The notes below the pieces were generated by a model. That model was not told where the DNA came from. It saw only the letters and a program-made list of their open reading frames with translations, and made no database searches. From CAVSRC01 sp963830205 (GTDB lineage: Bacteria > Pseudomonadota > Alphaproteobacteria > Rhizobiales > Kaistiaceae): 64,000 nt of DNA. Shown in pieces: positions 8,732 to 17,554 of this stretch. The DNA lies in assembly GCA_963830205.1 (NCBI GenBank), contig CAWHLP010000043.1:186001-250000 (forward strand), in the 5' to 3' direction. The number at the start of each line of letters is the position of its first letter. Position 1 is the first letter of the stretch. Position numbers and translations under genes: made by a program.

Positions 8732-8872
8732 GTGAAGGATGCGGAGGCCAAGGCCGAGCGCGCATCAAGACTGCGTATGCCCGAAGACATCGCCAACAGC
8801 CGGCTCTTCCTGAATTTCCAGCCAATCGCCGACGCTGACGATCACCAACAGCTTGAACGTCGGGGCTTCTGA
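8732..8872 (+). CDS. Possible small ORF in a 364-bp gap
   Basis: The 8681-9044 stretch separates the c-di-GMP genes from cyoA. Its only coding-like element is a 46-codon frame starting at GTG 8732. The phrase LFLNFQPIADAD in it faintly recalls the QPI element at the start of EAL domains, so it may be a remnant of a duplicated c-di-GMP gene rather than a gene. The rest should contain the cyoA promoter, which I could not pinpoint. Confidence 0.2.
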   Translation: MKDAEAKAERASRLRMPEDIANSRLFLNFQPIADADDHQQLERRGF

Positions 8873-9044
8873 TACCTGCCTTGCGCTTCTTGCCCGCGGA
8901 CCATCAGCACCGATCCAGCGCCACGGCGGCAGATTTCCCTTCAGATGCGACGAATACGCCAGACTGGGAACAATCACCGCCGAGCGGCGTTGCCGGTTCG
9001 GTGGTGATGCGGAGTTTCTGCGGCAGCGGGTACGAAGTGGTTCG

Positions 9045-10067
9045 ATGATCGAAGGCGCCGGATCGCCTCTTGCGGGCGGACATCCCCGGTCCAGGTCTGC
9101 GCGGCGCCGGCCAAAGTGGCTGTCGCGCCATTCTGCCATTGCGCTGGTGTTACCGCTCACCGGCTGTTCCTACGACGGCGTCACCTTTCTCGCTCCACAC
9201 GGGTTCGCGGCGGCGCAGCAGCGCGGATACTTCATCGACATCCTGCTGGTCCTTCTCATCGTCGTACTTCCCGTCATCGTGCTGACCCCGCTGCTGGCGT
9301 GGCGCTACCGGTATCGCAACCGCGCGAGCACGTACAAACCTGACTGGTCGTTTTCCTGGCCGCTGGAGATCCTTGCATGGGGTGTGCCGGTCGGCGTCGT
9401 CATGGTCATGGGCGTCTGGCTCTGGCGTGGCACGCACGACCTTGACCCCTATGCACCGCTACCGGGAAAGCCCCTGCCGGTCTCGGTCGTTGGTTACGAC
9501 TGGAAGTGGCTGTTCATCTATCCAACGCTCGGCGTCGCCAGCATCGGCCAGCTTCCCTTCCCGGCCGACCAGCCGGTGGCAATGAAGCTGACGACCGACA
9601 CGGTGATGCAGTCGTTCTTCATCCCCTCCCTCGGCAGTCAGATTTACGCCATGGCCGGCATGGTGACGCGCCTGAACCTCAAGGCGAAGTCTACTGGCAG
9701 CTTCCTGGGCGAAAACACCCAGTACAACGGCGAGGGCTTCCAGCAGCAGCGTTTCACCGCCGTCGCCATGTCGCCCGGCGACTTCCAGGCGTGGGTCCAG
9801 CAGGTGCGCGCAATCGGCATCCCGATGACGCCGACAGTTTACGGCATCATCAGCAAGCGCAGCGCGTTCGCCGAAATGCGCCGGGCCCTGCGCGCCGACG
9901 GCATGCCGGACGGCGCCGTCTATTTCCGCCAGGTGAATCCAGCTCTGTTTGACAACATCGTCGCCTCGTTTCACGGCGGTCCGCAGGACCCGGCCGAACT
10001 CGTCGCCGGCAAGACCGCGAACGCATCGCGGGCACTCGTCGGCGACCACGCCGCCAGGCCGGACTGA
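9045..10067 (+). CDS. cyoA: Quinol oxidase subunit II (CyoA)
   Basis: This is subunit II of a bo3-type heme-copper quinol oxidase, which passes electrons from quinol to subunit I in the inner membrane. A lipoprotein signal ends in LPLTGC near residue 37. Two membrane segments follow (about 60-85 and 100-125). The periplasmic cupredoxin fold contains MQSFFIPSLGSQIYAMAGM, as in CyoA, and lacks the Cys/His ligands of a CuA centre, which separates it from cytochrome c oxidases. I start at ATG 9045; the open frame extends further upstream without a signal-like sequence. The C-terminus is about 30 residues longer than the cupredoxin core. It is the first gene of cyoABCD, with 5 bp to cyoB. Confidence 0.93.
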   Translation: MIEGAGSPLAGGHPRSRSARRRPKWLSRHSAIALVLPLTGCSYDGVTFLAPHGFAAAQQRGYFIDILLVLLIVVLPVIVLTPLLAWRYRYRNRASTYKPDWSFSWPLEILAWGVPVGVVMVMGVWLWRGTHDLDPYAPLPGKPLPVSVVGYDWKWLFIYPTLGVASIGQLPFPADQPVAMKLTTDTVMQSFFIPSLGSQIYAMAGMVTRLNLKAKSTGSFLGENTQYNGEGFQQQRFTAVAMSPGDFQAWVQQVRAIGIPMTPTVYGIISKRSAFAEMRRALRADGMPDGAVYFRQVNPALFDNIVASFHGGPQDPAELVAGKTANASRALVGDHAARPD

Positions 10068-10072
10068 TCGCC

Positions 10073-12172
10073 ATGTCGCTGACCCACCTCGTCTTCGGCC
10101 GGCTCAGCCTTCAGGCCCTGCCCTTCTGGGACGCAGTCGAGCACCCGACGGCGAGCAACATCGTCAACGCCAGCATCGCCACCTTCGCCGCGGCGCTGGT
10201 GCTCATCGGTGCCGCCGTCACGGCACTGCTCATCACGCGGCACGGAAAGTGGAAGATCCTGTGGTCGGATTGGCTGACCAGCGTCGATCACAAGCGCATC
10301 GGCATCATGTACGTCGCGCTGGCCTTCGTCATGCTGGCACGGGCGCTGGTCGAGGCGTTCTTCATGCGCAGCCAGCAGGCCTTCGGGCTCGGCGGCGGCT
10401 TCCTCTCCGCCGATCACTTCGGTCAGTTCTTCACCACCCACGGCTCGATCATGATCTTCTTCATGGCGATGCCGTTTCTCACCGGCATCATCAACTACGT
10501 CATGCCGCTGCAGATCGGCGCGCGCGACGTGTCGTTTCCGGTGATGAACTCGATCAGCCTCGGGCTGACCGCTGCCGGCGCCGCTATCGTCATGATCTCG
10601 CTGATTGTCGGCGAATTCTCGACCGGCGGCTGGAGCGGTTATCCGCCCTATACGGAGACCACCTTCAACCCCGGAGTCGGCCCCGATTATTGGATATGGG
10701 CGGTGACCCTCTCATCGCTCGGCTCCACGATGACCGGCATCAATTTCGCCGTCACCATCTACAAGAAGCGTGCGCCCGGCATGCACTTCTTCCGCATGCC
10801 GCTGTTCACCTGGACGGCGCTGTGCACGAGCATCCTGATGATCTTCGCGATGCCGCCGCTGACCGTCGCCACCATCCTGCTGGCACTTGACCGCTATCTC
10901 GGCTTCCACTCGTTCACGAACGCCCTCGGCGGCAACATGATGAACTTCGTCAACCTGTTCTGGCTGTTCGGCCACCCCGAGGTCTACATCCTCATCCTGC
11001 CCGCCTTCGGGGTCTATTCCGAAGTGTTCTCGACGTTCTCCGGCAAGACGCTCTACGGCTACCACTCGCTCGTGATCGCCACCATGTCGATCGCGGTGCT
11101 TTCCTTCACCGTCTGGGTCCACCACTACTTCACGATGGGACAGAGCGCCGGCATCAATGCGGCGTTCGGCATCGCCACGATGCTGATTGGCATTCCGACG
11201 GGCGTGAAGATCTACGACTGGATGCTGACGATGTACCGCGGTCGCGTACGCTTCACGACGCCGCTGATCTATGCGCTGGCCTTCCTGATGCTGTTCGTCA
11301 TCGGTGGCATGTCGGGCATCGTGCTGGCCAACCCGATGCTCGACTATCAGGTCCACAACAGCCTGTTCCTGGTGGCGCACTTCCACAACATGCTGGTTCC
11401 TGGCCTGCTGTTCGGCATGCTGGCGGCGTATCATTTGTGGTTTCCCAAGGCCTTCGGCTTCCGCCTCGACGAGCGCTGGGGCGTGATCGCCGCCGTGCAG
11501 TGGATCGCCGGCTTCATCCTCGCCTTCTTCCCCCTCTACGCCCTCGGGCTGCTCGGCTTCCCGCGCCGGACAGTGTCCTATTTCGATCCGGTCTACGTCC
11601 CCTACATGGCTGTGGCACTGCTCGGTGCGGTGTCGGTGGTCGGCGCTCTGGCAAGCCTGATCATCCAGCTGGTCGTATCGATCCGCCACAGGGACGCGTT
11701 GCGGGTTCCGGCGGGCGATCCCTGGGACGGCCGCAGCCTCGAATGGGCGACGCCGGCGCCGCCGCCCGAATACAATTTCCCGGTGATCCCCGAGGTGACG
11801 GCGCGCGACGCCTTCACCGTCGCCAAGAGCAGTGGCGTCGCCTATCAGCAGCCAACGCAATACGCCGATATCACCATGCCGAAGAACAGCGCCATGGGCA
11901 TGGCACTGTGCGTTGCCGGCGGCGTTCTGGCCTTCGCGCTCGTCTGGCACATCTGGTGGATGGCCTGTCTCGGTACGATCGCCAGCATCGCGACCGTGAT
12001 CGCCCGCGGTTTCGTCCGTGACGACGAGAAGGTGGTTCCGGCGCAGACAGTCGCACGCGAGCACACACGCTGGCTCCGCCTGGTGGCGGACACGCGCCCG
12101 GTTTCGCGGCTGGACGAGACCGAACCGATCAACCGGGGCGTCGCGGCACCGCTTCCGGAGGCTGCCGAATGA
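10073..12172 (+). CDS. cyoB: Quinol oxidase subunit I (CyoB)
   Basis: CyoB carries the low-spin heme and the heme-copper centre that reduces oxygen to water and pumps protons. The 699-residue protein has the expected series of about 14-15 membrane helices. Visible landmarks are the heme ligand region FFTTHGSIMIFF, the copper-ligand motif GHPEVY near residue 300 with the following ILPAFGVYSEV of the K-channel, the histidine pair in VWVHHYF, and the distal heme ligands in LVAHFHNMLVPG. Length fits CyoB, longer than cytochrome c oxidase subunit I because of extra terminal helices. Start ATG 10073 follows cyoA closely, and its stop overlaps the cyoC start. Confidence 0.97.
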   Translation: MSLTHLVFGRLSLQALPFWDAVEHPTASNIVNASIATFAAALVLIGAAVTALLITRHGKWKILWSDWLTSVDHKRIGIMYVALAFVMLARALVEAFFMRSQQAFGLGGGFLSADHFGQFFTTHGSIMIFFMAMPFLTGIINYVMPLQIGARDVSFPVMNSISLGLTAAGAAIVMISLIVGEFSTGGWSGYPPYTETTFNPGVGPDYWIWAVTLSSLGSTMTGINFAVTIYKKRAPGMHFFRMPLFTWTALCTSILMIFAMPPLTVATILLALDRYLGFHSFTNALGGNMMNFVNLFWLFGHPEVYILILPAFGVYSEVFSTFSGKTLYGYHSLVIATMSIAVLSFTVWVHHYFTMGQSAGINAAFGIATMLIGIPTGVKIYDWMLTMYRGRVRFTTPLIYALAFLMLFVIGGMSGIVLANPMLDYQVHNSLFLVAHFHNMLVPGLLFGMLAAYHLWFPKAFGFRLDERWGVIAAVQWIAGFILAFFPLYALGLLGFPRRTVSYFDPVYVPYMAVALLGAVSVVGALASLIIQLVVSIRHRDALRVPAGDPWDGRSLEWATPAPPPEYNFPVIPEVTARDAFTVAKSSGVAYQQPTQYADITMPKNSAMGMALCVAGGVLAFALVWHIWWMACLGTIASIATVIARGFVRDDEKVVPAQTVAREHTRWLRLVADTRPVSRLDETEPINRGVAAPLPEAAE

Positions 12173-12813
12173 ATTCTCGCGAAATCCCCGCGATGACGAA
12201 CGTTGTCCGCTATCCCGGCCTCAACCTCGGCGCCGCTCACCCCGACGCCGACAAGCGCAGCGAAGAGCTTATCTTCGGTTTCTGGGTCTTCATGATGAGC
12301 GACGCCGTGATCTTCGGGCTGCTGTTCGGCGTCTACGCCACGATGATTCACGCCCAGGCGGGCGGCCCCGGCCCGCACGACCTCTACGACATCAAGAGCG
12401 CCTTCATCGAGACAATGCTGCTGCTGACCAGCAGCTTCACCTACGGCTTCGCCTCGTTATCGCTCAAGCATAGCCGCTCACGTCTACCACTGGTCCTGTG
12501 GCTTGGCGTCACCATGATCCTCGGGCTGGCGTTCCTCGGCTTCGAATTCCACGATTTCCTGTCAATGTTTGCCAAGGGCGGCGGACCGACGCGCAGCGGC
12601 TTCACCTCGGCCTTCTTCTCGCTGGTCCCCTTGCACGGACTTCATGTGACGGCCGGGATCATCTGGATGATCGCCGTGATCGCCCAACTCGCGATCTACG
12701 GGATCGACAGGGATGTTAAGTCCGGACTGCTGCGGCTCGGCCTGTTCTGGCATTTCCTGGATATCGTCTGGGTCGCGATCTTCACGGTGGTCTATCTCGG
12801 AGGGCTGTCATGA
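12169..12813 (+). CDS. cyoC: Quinol oxidase subunit III (CyoC)
   Basis: The 214-residue protein is a five-helix membrane subunit of the heme-copper oxidase III family. It contains KRSEELIFGFWVFMMSD near the N-terminus and the FHDF and LHGLHVTAG motifs typical of CyoC. It has the length of CyoC rather than of seven-helix CoxC. The ATG at 12169 overlaps the cyoB stop (ATGA), so the two are translationally coupled. An internal Met (residue 9) could also serve as start. The subunit stabilises the oxidase complex in the inner membrane. Confidence 0.95.
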   Translation: MNSREIPAMTNVVRYPGLNLGAAHPDADKRSEELIFGFWVFMMSDAVIFGLLFGVYATMIHAQAGGPGPHDLYDIKSAFIETMLLLTSSFTYGFASLSLKHSRSRLPLVLWLGVTMILGLAFLGFEFHDFLSMFAKGGGPTRSGFTSAFFSLVPLHGLHVTAGIIWMIAVIAQLAIYGIDRDVKSGLLRLGLFWHFLDIVWVAIFTVVYLGGLS

Positions 12814-13253
12814 GCGACGGGCACGGCGCGCCCCGGACGCCATCCTTCCCGACGCCCTCCTCCGGCTGGGCGGGGCGCTGCTCCTCGGCAAGGCCTGGTT
12901 CGCCGGCGATCAACCCGGGCAAGAGCATTCGAATGCGCCCGCCGGGGAGGATCGCGGCGAATTCCGTGCGCGAACTCTCGTCATATATCGCCGGTTTCAT
13001 CCTCGCCGCGCTGCTGACCAGCGCCGCCTTCGGCCTGGTCTGGTGGTCCCTGCTCCCGCATTCCTGGCTGATGGTTGCCATCGGCGCTTTCGCCCTGATC
13101 CAGATCGTTGTTCATTTCCGCTTCTTTTTGCATATCGATTTGTCTCGGCAGAAACGCGAGGACCTGCAGCTCATCCTGTTCTCCGCTCTCATCCTGGCGA
13201 TCATGGTCGGCGGAACGATTTGGATCCTGGGTGATCTGGCGGCACGCATGTAG
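12810..13253 (+). CDS. cyoD: Quinol oxidase subunit IV (CyoD)
   Basis: The last 95 residues hold three hydrophobic helices (SYIAGFILAALLTSAAFGLVW, then WLMVAIGAFALIQIVVHF, then LILFSALILAIMVGGTIWIL; each given in part) and fit CyoD, the small subunit that helps assemble the CuB centre. The ATG overlaps the cyoC stop (ATGA). The first 50 residues are unusual: Ser/Pro/Arg/Gly-rich and not seen in ordinary CyoD, which is about 110 residues with a His-rich N-terminus. Either the N-terminus has diverged or a small indel has scrambled the frame upstream of about 12965. The rest of the operon is normal. Confidence 0.88.
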   Translation: MSDGHGAPRTPSFPTPSSGWAGRCSSARPGSPAINPGKSIRMRPPGRIAANSVRELSSYIAGFILAALLTSAAFGLVWWSLLPHSWLMVAIGAFALIQIVVHFRFFLHIDLSRQKREDLQLILFSALILAIMVGGTIWILGDLAARM

Positions 13254-13342
13254 CCCGCTCGCACCGCGGCGATAAGCAGCCAACCAAGGCCCGCCGGAGG
13301 CGGGCCCCGGCGGGCAAGGAAGGCCGTCCAAGGCGAGTGCGA

Positions 13343-13981
13343 CTACGAGTTCGTATTCGGGTTCGCAGGCGCGGGCGACGGGGCGGGAGCCGGCGCCAGC
13401 GCTCCGCCTGCCGGCGGCTGAGGCTGCATCTGCTGCATCTGCTGGGCCTTGAGATCGGCGAGCGTCGTGAAGGCCGGCGCCTGGTCGATCTCGTCCTTGC
13501 TGGCGTTGAGGACCAGCTTCAGTTTGCCGTTCTCGTCGGTCGTCCTGTTGATGGCCTCAATCGATACGGCCACGTTCTTCTGGCCAATACCGAGGAAACC
13601 GCCAACGCCGATGACGACGGCCGCCATCTTGCCGTCCTTGTCGAGCACGATGTCGTTCACCGAACCGAGATTGTTGCCCGAGCCATCATAGACGGTCTGG
13701 CCCATGACGTTCGATGCCAGCATCTGGCCGTCTTGCTGCTGGCTCAGGAACTTGTCGGTGGCGGCGACCTGGGTGTTGGTGTCGGCCGGAGCAGCTGCCT
13801 GACCGCCGGCGGCGGGAGCCGGAGCGGCGGCACCGGGCTTCAGCGGCAGGGGCGCGGTCTTGGGCTGGGCCTGGCCGGAGGTGGCGGCCGGATTGGCGGG
13901 CTGTGCAGCGTCCACAGCCAGCGCCGGCGCGGCAGCGAGAAGGGCAACAACGGCCGACGCGGTCACGAATGTCTTCAACAT
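13343..13981 (-). CDS. Secreted PRC-barrel domain protein
   Basis: The 212-residue protein has a signal peptide (TASAVVALLAAAPALA), a Pro/Ala-rich linker, and a PRC-barrel domain at about residues 85-165 (MGQTVYDGSGNNLGSVNDIVLDKDG, in part, and VGGFLGIGQKNVAV). A Gln/Met and Pro/Ala-rich tail follows. PRC-barrel proteins of this kind are periplasmic and often stress-induced in Rhizobiales; their exact role is unknown. The ATG at 13981 has AAGGAAG nine bases upstream. An EcfG-type promoter lies at 14023-14048, which ties the gene to the general stress response. It is convergent with cyoD. Confidence 0.88.
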   Translation of the reverse strand: MLKTFVTASAVVALLAAAPALAVDAAQPANPAATSGQAQPKTAPLPLKPGAAAPAPAAGGQAAAPADTNTQVAATDKFLSQQQDGQMLASNVMGQTVYDGSGNNLGSVNDIVLDKDGKMAAVVIGVGGFLGIGQKNVAVSIEAINRTTDENGKLKLVLNASKDEIDQAPAFTTLADLKAQQMQQMQPQPPAGGALAPAPAPSPAPANPNTNS

Positions 13982-14022
13982 GACTCGCTTCCTTTCTCCA
14001 ATGTGCCCCCTCCTTCCGCGAC

Positions 14023-14048
14023 AACACGCCAGCCCGCCTAAGGGTTCC
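14023..14048 (-). promoter_or_regulatory. EcfG-type promoter of the PRC-barrel gene
   Basis: On the minus strand GGAAC (14048-14044) is followed after 17 bases by TGTT (14026-14023), matching the EcfG consensus GGAAC-N16/17-cGTT with one change at the weak first -10 position. It lies 42 bp upstream of the ATG at 13981. Confidence 0.7.
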
Positions 14049-14203
14049 ACGCCACTATCTGACTGAATCAGCAGCATTTTTTCATTCGACTGCCCTGATT
14101 TGGCCACATAACGCGCCGGATCACGCAACCGGGATTCGCGTCCGCCGCCAAACGTGCTAGCAATTCGCCGGGGCAAGATGGTCGAATTCGAGGGCGGGTT
14201 TCC

Positions 14204-14998
14204 TTGGCGCATCCGATCAGGACAGGCTGGGCGCGCGCCGCCCTCGCGGCCACGGTCGTGGCGCTTGCCGGCTGGGCAGTCGCGCCAGCGAGGGCCGCCG
14301 ATTATCGCGAGATCGTCCTCGACGGGCACACGCTGAAATGGGGTGCGCCGATGGCCGGCAGCGGCGCAACGGTCACTTACGCCGACGTTGCCAGCCAACG
14401 GAACTTCGCTGGCGCCCGCAATTGTCCGGCCGTCGAGCCGCTTGACGGCCTGCTTGCAGCAAGCCACATCGCCCGCGCGACTTTCGACCAGGAACGCGAC
14501 GCCGCCTTCGCCGCTTGGTCGGCGGTTGCCAACATCCGCTTCGTGAAGGTCGACGGGCCCGACGCCGATATCCTCATCGGCGCCGAGGCGCAGCCCCTCG
14601 GCCGAGCCTTCACCAATGTCGAATATGCCGGACAGGAGGCCCCTCCCCTCGCGAGCCGCGCCTTCACCAATGGCGAGCACGCCTATGCAGGCGCGATGGC
14701 GGAGCGCGCAAGCCTGACGCGCTCCGTCATCTGTCTCAATCCCGACGAACCCTGGAAGGTCGGCTTCGACGGGAACCTCGACGTCTATGACATCCGCTAT
14801 GCCCTGACCCACGAGATCGGCCACGCCATCGGGCTGGACCACCCGGGACAGACAGGCGAGCTGATGGATTTCCGCTATGGCGAGCTATTCCGCGTGCCGC
14901 AGATGGGCGATATCGCCGGGGCGACGTTCCTCTACGGCCCGAGTGTGACCCTTGCCGCACGCGCTGGCGTCGTGCGCAAGGTCAACGTGCAGCAGTAG
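14204..14998 (+). CDS. Secreted matrixin-like zinc metalloprotease
   Basis: The 264-residue protein has a signal peptide (about 1-31, ending APARA) and a C-terminal metzincin catalytic site HEIGHAIGLDH at residues 204-214. The two His and the third His bind zinc, and Glu is catalytic. A Met-turn follows about nine residues later (GELMDFRY). This is the layout of matrixins (peptidase M10 clan), with a prodomain-like central part that includes one Cys near residue 72 and another near residue 180. The start appears to be a TTG at 14204, with a weak GAGGGCGGG upstream. It stands alone between two minus-strand genes. The likely role is extracellular or periplasmic proteolysis. Its substrate is unknown. 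Confidence 0.85.
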   Translation: MAHPIRTGWARAALAATVVALAGWAVAPARAADYREIVLDGHTLKWGAPMAGSGATVTYADVASQRNFAGARNCPAVEPLDGLLAASHIARATFDQERDAAFAAWSAVANIRFVKVDGPDADILIGAEAQPLGRAFTNVEYAGQEAPPLASRAFTNGEHAYAGAMAERASLTRSVICLNPDEPWKVGFDGNLDVYDIRYALTHEIGHAIGLDHPGQTGELMDFRYGELFRVPQMGDIAGATFLYGPSVTLAARAGVVRKVNVQQ

Positions 14999-15002
14999 AT
15001 CA

Positions 15003-15509
15003 TCAGGCCGCCGCGGCCGCGTTGACCCGCGATTCGGCGACCCTGGTCAGCTTGTTGTCTGCGGCCTTTTCCTCGGCCAGCGTCTCCGCCAGGATCGACG
15101 CGCTGTCGTCGAGGCCGAGCTGCTTCGCCCATGCGATCAGCGTGCCGTAGCGCGTCATCTCGTAGTGCTCCACGGCCTGAGCAGCCGCCACGATTGCCGC
15201 ATCGAGCGTGTCGGAATCGTCGGTTTCCCCGAACAGCTCGTCAGCCTCCTTGATGATGCCGTCGATCGCCGGGCAATCGACCGCCTCGGCGCTGGCGCCG
15301 ACCTGTTCGAAGACCTTGTCCAGACGGCTGACATGTTCGCGCGTCTGCTCCAGATGCTCCTGGAGCCCACTCTTCAGCGTGCGGTCGTGAGCCTTGCCGA
15401 TCATTTGCGGCAGCGACTTAACGATCTTGTTCTCCGCATAGTAGATGTCGCGCAGCATGTGCAGGAAGAGGCCGTCGAGCGAGCCGATTTCGTTTCGAAC
15501 GAGCGTCAT
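15003..15509 (-). CDS. DUF892 (YciE-type) ferritin-like protein
   Basis: The 168-residue protein is a four-helix ferritin-like bundle of the DUF892/YciE family, often induced by stress. Typical elements are LFLHMLRDIYYAENKIVKSL (first helix, in part), LEQTREHVSRL, AVEHYEMTRYGTL and LAEEKAADNKL, which supply the Glu and His residues of the presumed di-metal site. The ATG at 15509 has AAGGAA upstream and overlaps the stop of the transporter gene before it (ATGA). It is the last gene of a four-gene run (DUF883, holin-like, AI-2E-type, DUF892) that starts from an EcfG-type promoter at 17555-17580. Confidence 0.92.
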   Translation of the reverse strand: MTLVRNEIGSLDGLFLHMLRDIYYAENKIVKSLPQMIGKAHDRTLKSGLQEHLEQTREHVSRLDKVFEQVGASAEAVDCPAIDGIIKEADELFGETDDSDTLDAAIVAAAQAVEHYEMTRYGTLIAWAKQLGLDDSASILAETLAEEKAADNKLTRVAESRVNAAAAA

Positions 15510-16747
15510 GAGATATTCCTTTGTGGTTGCTGGGGTCGATCGGCAGCGGCGCTTACGTCGCCGCTCCGTTCCATCCCCACAACACCCGTTGGACCCAGTC
15601 GGTTCCCCGACAATGTGCGTTGATGTTCGTCCTCGGCGACATCGATCATCGGCTCGTTCGACAGAAATACCCCGACCACGCCAAGGCTCGGGAACTGGTC
15701 GCAGAACACCTTGAAGACCACGAGCAGCGGAACGCCAATGATTGTCCCAACGATGCCCCACATCCACGTCGTCAATGACAGCGTGGTCAGGATCGCGATC
15801 GGCGATAGCGACAGGCGCCTGCCGAGAATCATCGGCGTGACGAAGCCGCCCTCGAGAAGCTGGAACATGAGATAGACCAGTGGCGGCACAGTTGCCGCGG
15901 CCAGGCTGTCGAACGTCGCCAGCGAAGCCGCCGCCGCCAGCGCTATGCCAACCGTGGCGCCGGCATAGGGAATGAAATTGAGCAGGAAGGCAGCGGCGCC
16001 CCAGAAGATCCCATTGCCGAGCCCGAGCGCGGTCATGGCACCGCCGACCAGAATCCCCAGCCCGGCATTGATCGCCGTCACCGTGACGAGATAGCGCGAG
16101 ACGTCGTACTCGATCTCGTGGAGGACCCGCAGCGACCGCTTCTTGTCGCTGAGGGCCGGCATCACCGAGACCAGCTTGCGTGGCAGCGCATCGACCGAGG
16201 CCAGCAGGAAAACGGCCAGCACGAGCGTCGCGGCGATGGTGGTGCCGACGTCCGTGAGCGTGCCGACCAGCCAGGGAACCAAGCCGCCATCGGCGACGAC
16301 GACCGTGGCGGTACCCACCCCGCCGTCCGTCCCGTTCAGCACGCCCTCCATGTCGCGGCCGGCGTGATTGAGTGCGGCGATCGGCTCCCTGAGGAAGGCC
16401 AGACGGTCGCGCACCTTGCTGACGGTCTGCGGCATCTCGGCCGCGACTTCGGAAAACGGTCCGGAGAACACCAGCGACGCCATGGCGGCACCAACGCCGA
16501 TTGCCCCCACAAGCAGCAGGGCCGAGACCGCTGCCGGCACACCCCAGTGGGCGAGGCGCGTCACCAGCGGCGAAAGCGTCAGCGTCAACAGGCAGGCCAG
16601 CACCAGAGGCAGCACGAAGCCGCGGGCGTAAAAGAGCGCGCCCAGGAACAGGATCAGGAAGGTGCCGAAGACCGCCAGCCGCACCGACGGCGGCACCACA
16701 TGCCTGATGACGACGCTCTGTCCGGTCTCCCCGGCGGCCGATGTCAT
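15506..16747 (-). CDS. AI-2E family membrane transporter
   Basis: The 413-residue protein has about eight membrane helices and the hallmarks of the AI-2E/PerM family: an N-terminal pair of helices with FVLPLVLACLLTLTLSPLV, a central soluble stretch, and the conserved GIFWGAAAFLLNFIPYAG and PLVVFKVFCD regions. Members export small molecules or act as Na+/H+ antiporters; the substrate here cannot be told. The C-terminal 60 residues form a hydrophilic tail (ending near RPQQPQRNIS) that is not part of the core domain. Its stop overlaps the DUF892 start and it follows the holin-like gene by 7 bp, so all are co-transcribed. Confidence 0.88.
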   Translation of the reverse strand: MTSAAGETGQSVVIRHVVPPSVRLAVFGTFLILFLGALFYARGFVLPLVLACLLTLTLSPLVTRLAHWGVPAAVSALLLVGAIGVGAAMASLVFSGPFSEVAAEMPQTVSKVRDRLAFLREPIAALNHAGRDMEGVLNGTDGGVGTATVVVADGGLVPWLVGTLTDVGTTIAATLVLAVFLLASVDALPRKLVSVMPALSDKKRSLRVLHEIEYDVSRYLVTVTAINAGLGILVGGAMTALGLGNGIFWGAAAFLLNFIPYAGATVGIALAAAASLATFDSLAAATVPPLVYLMFQLLEGGFVTPMILGRRLSLSPIAILTTLSLTTWMWGIVGTIIGVPLLVVFKVFCDQFPSLGVVGVFLSNEPMIDVAEDEHQRTLSGNRLGPTGVVGMERSGDVSAAADRPQQPQRNIS

Positions 16748-16754
16748 GCGCGGT

Positions 16755-17138
16755 CTAGGAACGCTCGGCCCGGCGGCCGAGGAAATAGCCGATCACGGCG
16801 AGCACCGCGATCGACCCCAGCGCGGCCTGTTCGGACCGTTCCGCGTCGCTGAACAGCGCCGGCCGTCGAGCCCATTTCTGCCGACGCAGGGCGACAACCA
16901 GGTAGATTGCCAGCGCCGCCATCAGCGCGCCGGCCGCCTCAATGGCGAAAGCCGCCGCGGCGCCAAGCTGGTCGGCGAGCCAGATCGTCACCGCGGTGAC
17001 ACCGAACCCGCCGGCAAGCAGCAGCATCAACAGCAGGACCGCAAGGAGCGCGGCCTGGGCGCCGACGTGGCGGGCCAGCGACTTCAGATATATCCTGAGC
17101 CGCAGCGCGCCGAGGGCCGTTAGCAGTCCGCCCGGCAC
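16755..17138 (-). CDS. Phage-holin-3_6-like (DUF1469) membrane protein
   Basis: The 127-residue protein has two strong adjacent hydrophobic helices (AALLAVLLLMLLLAGGFGV and AIEAAGALMAALAIYLVVAL, in part) and a weak third at the C-terminus, ending in GRRAERS. This is the form of the putative actinobacterial/proteobacterial holin family often paired with DUF883/YqjD genes, which anchors at the inner membrane. I place the start at the GTG at 17138, six bases after the previous stop, with AGG nine bases upstream; a TTG at 17183 inside the preceding gene is the alternative. No lysis function is implied. Confidence 0.78.
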   Translation of the reverse strand: MPGGLLTALGALRLRIYLKSLARHVGAQAALLAVLLLMLLLAGGFGVTAVTIWLADQLGAAAAFAIEAAGALMAALAIYLVVALRRQKWARRPALFSDAERSEQAALGSIAVLAVIGYFLGRRAERS

Positions 17139-17143
17139 GCCGG

Positions 17144-17473
17144 CTACCTGTGCTGTGCCATGCCGGCGACAAAGCCAACGCAAAGCGCCGCCGCCACCGC
17201 CACGAACGGATTGCGCCTGATCTCGCCGGAGAGCAGCGCCGTGACGTCGGCGGCCGCGCCTTCGGCCGCATCGGCGGAGTGGGATTTGAGGCCCGCCGCA
17301 TCCGATGCGAAGTGGCGCCCTGCCCGGGCGGCGCCGTTCATGCCCTTGTGGGTGCCCTTCTCGGCGCCGTCAATGAGACCCGAAACGATCGTGCTGACGC
17401 TCTTCGCCAATTCGGCAACGTCGCCGCGCAGGGCCTGGATATCCTCTTCGAGGGTCTTGCTGGTGGTTGCCAT
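17144..17473 (-). CDS. DUF883 (YqjD/ElaB-like) membrane-anchored protein
   Basis: The 109-residue protein starts with a helical region (TLEEDIQALRGDVAELAKSV) and ends with a single hydrophobic anchor after the conserved IRRNPFVAVAAALCVGFVAG motif. This is the layout of YqjD/ElaB, small stress-induced inner-membrane proteins that in Escherichia coli bind ribosomes. The family name follows from the RRNP motif and C-terminal tail anchor. The ATG at 17473 is preceded by GGAGAATG. It is the first gene of the four-gene stress operon with the EcfG-type promoter 82 bp upstream. Confidence 0.87.
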   Translation of the reverse strand: MATTSKTLEEDIQALRGDVAELAKSVSTIVSGLIDGAEKGTHKGMNGAARAGRHFASDAAGLKSHSADAAEGAAADVTALLSGEIRRNPFVAVAAALCVGFVAGMAQHR

Positions 17474-17554
17474 CGTAGCATTCTCCTTGGTCTACGCGCC
17501 GGTGCTCAGAAGCCCTACGATGGAACTTCCGGGGGGGTGCCGGCTTCTCAGGGA

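Noticed and set aside
10712..12064. 450-codon open frame on the minus strand opposite cyoB
   Set aside because: It is rich in Arg, His, Asp and Gln with no domain, and lies antisense to a clearly real cyoB. High GC leaves such antisense frames open by chance.
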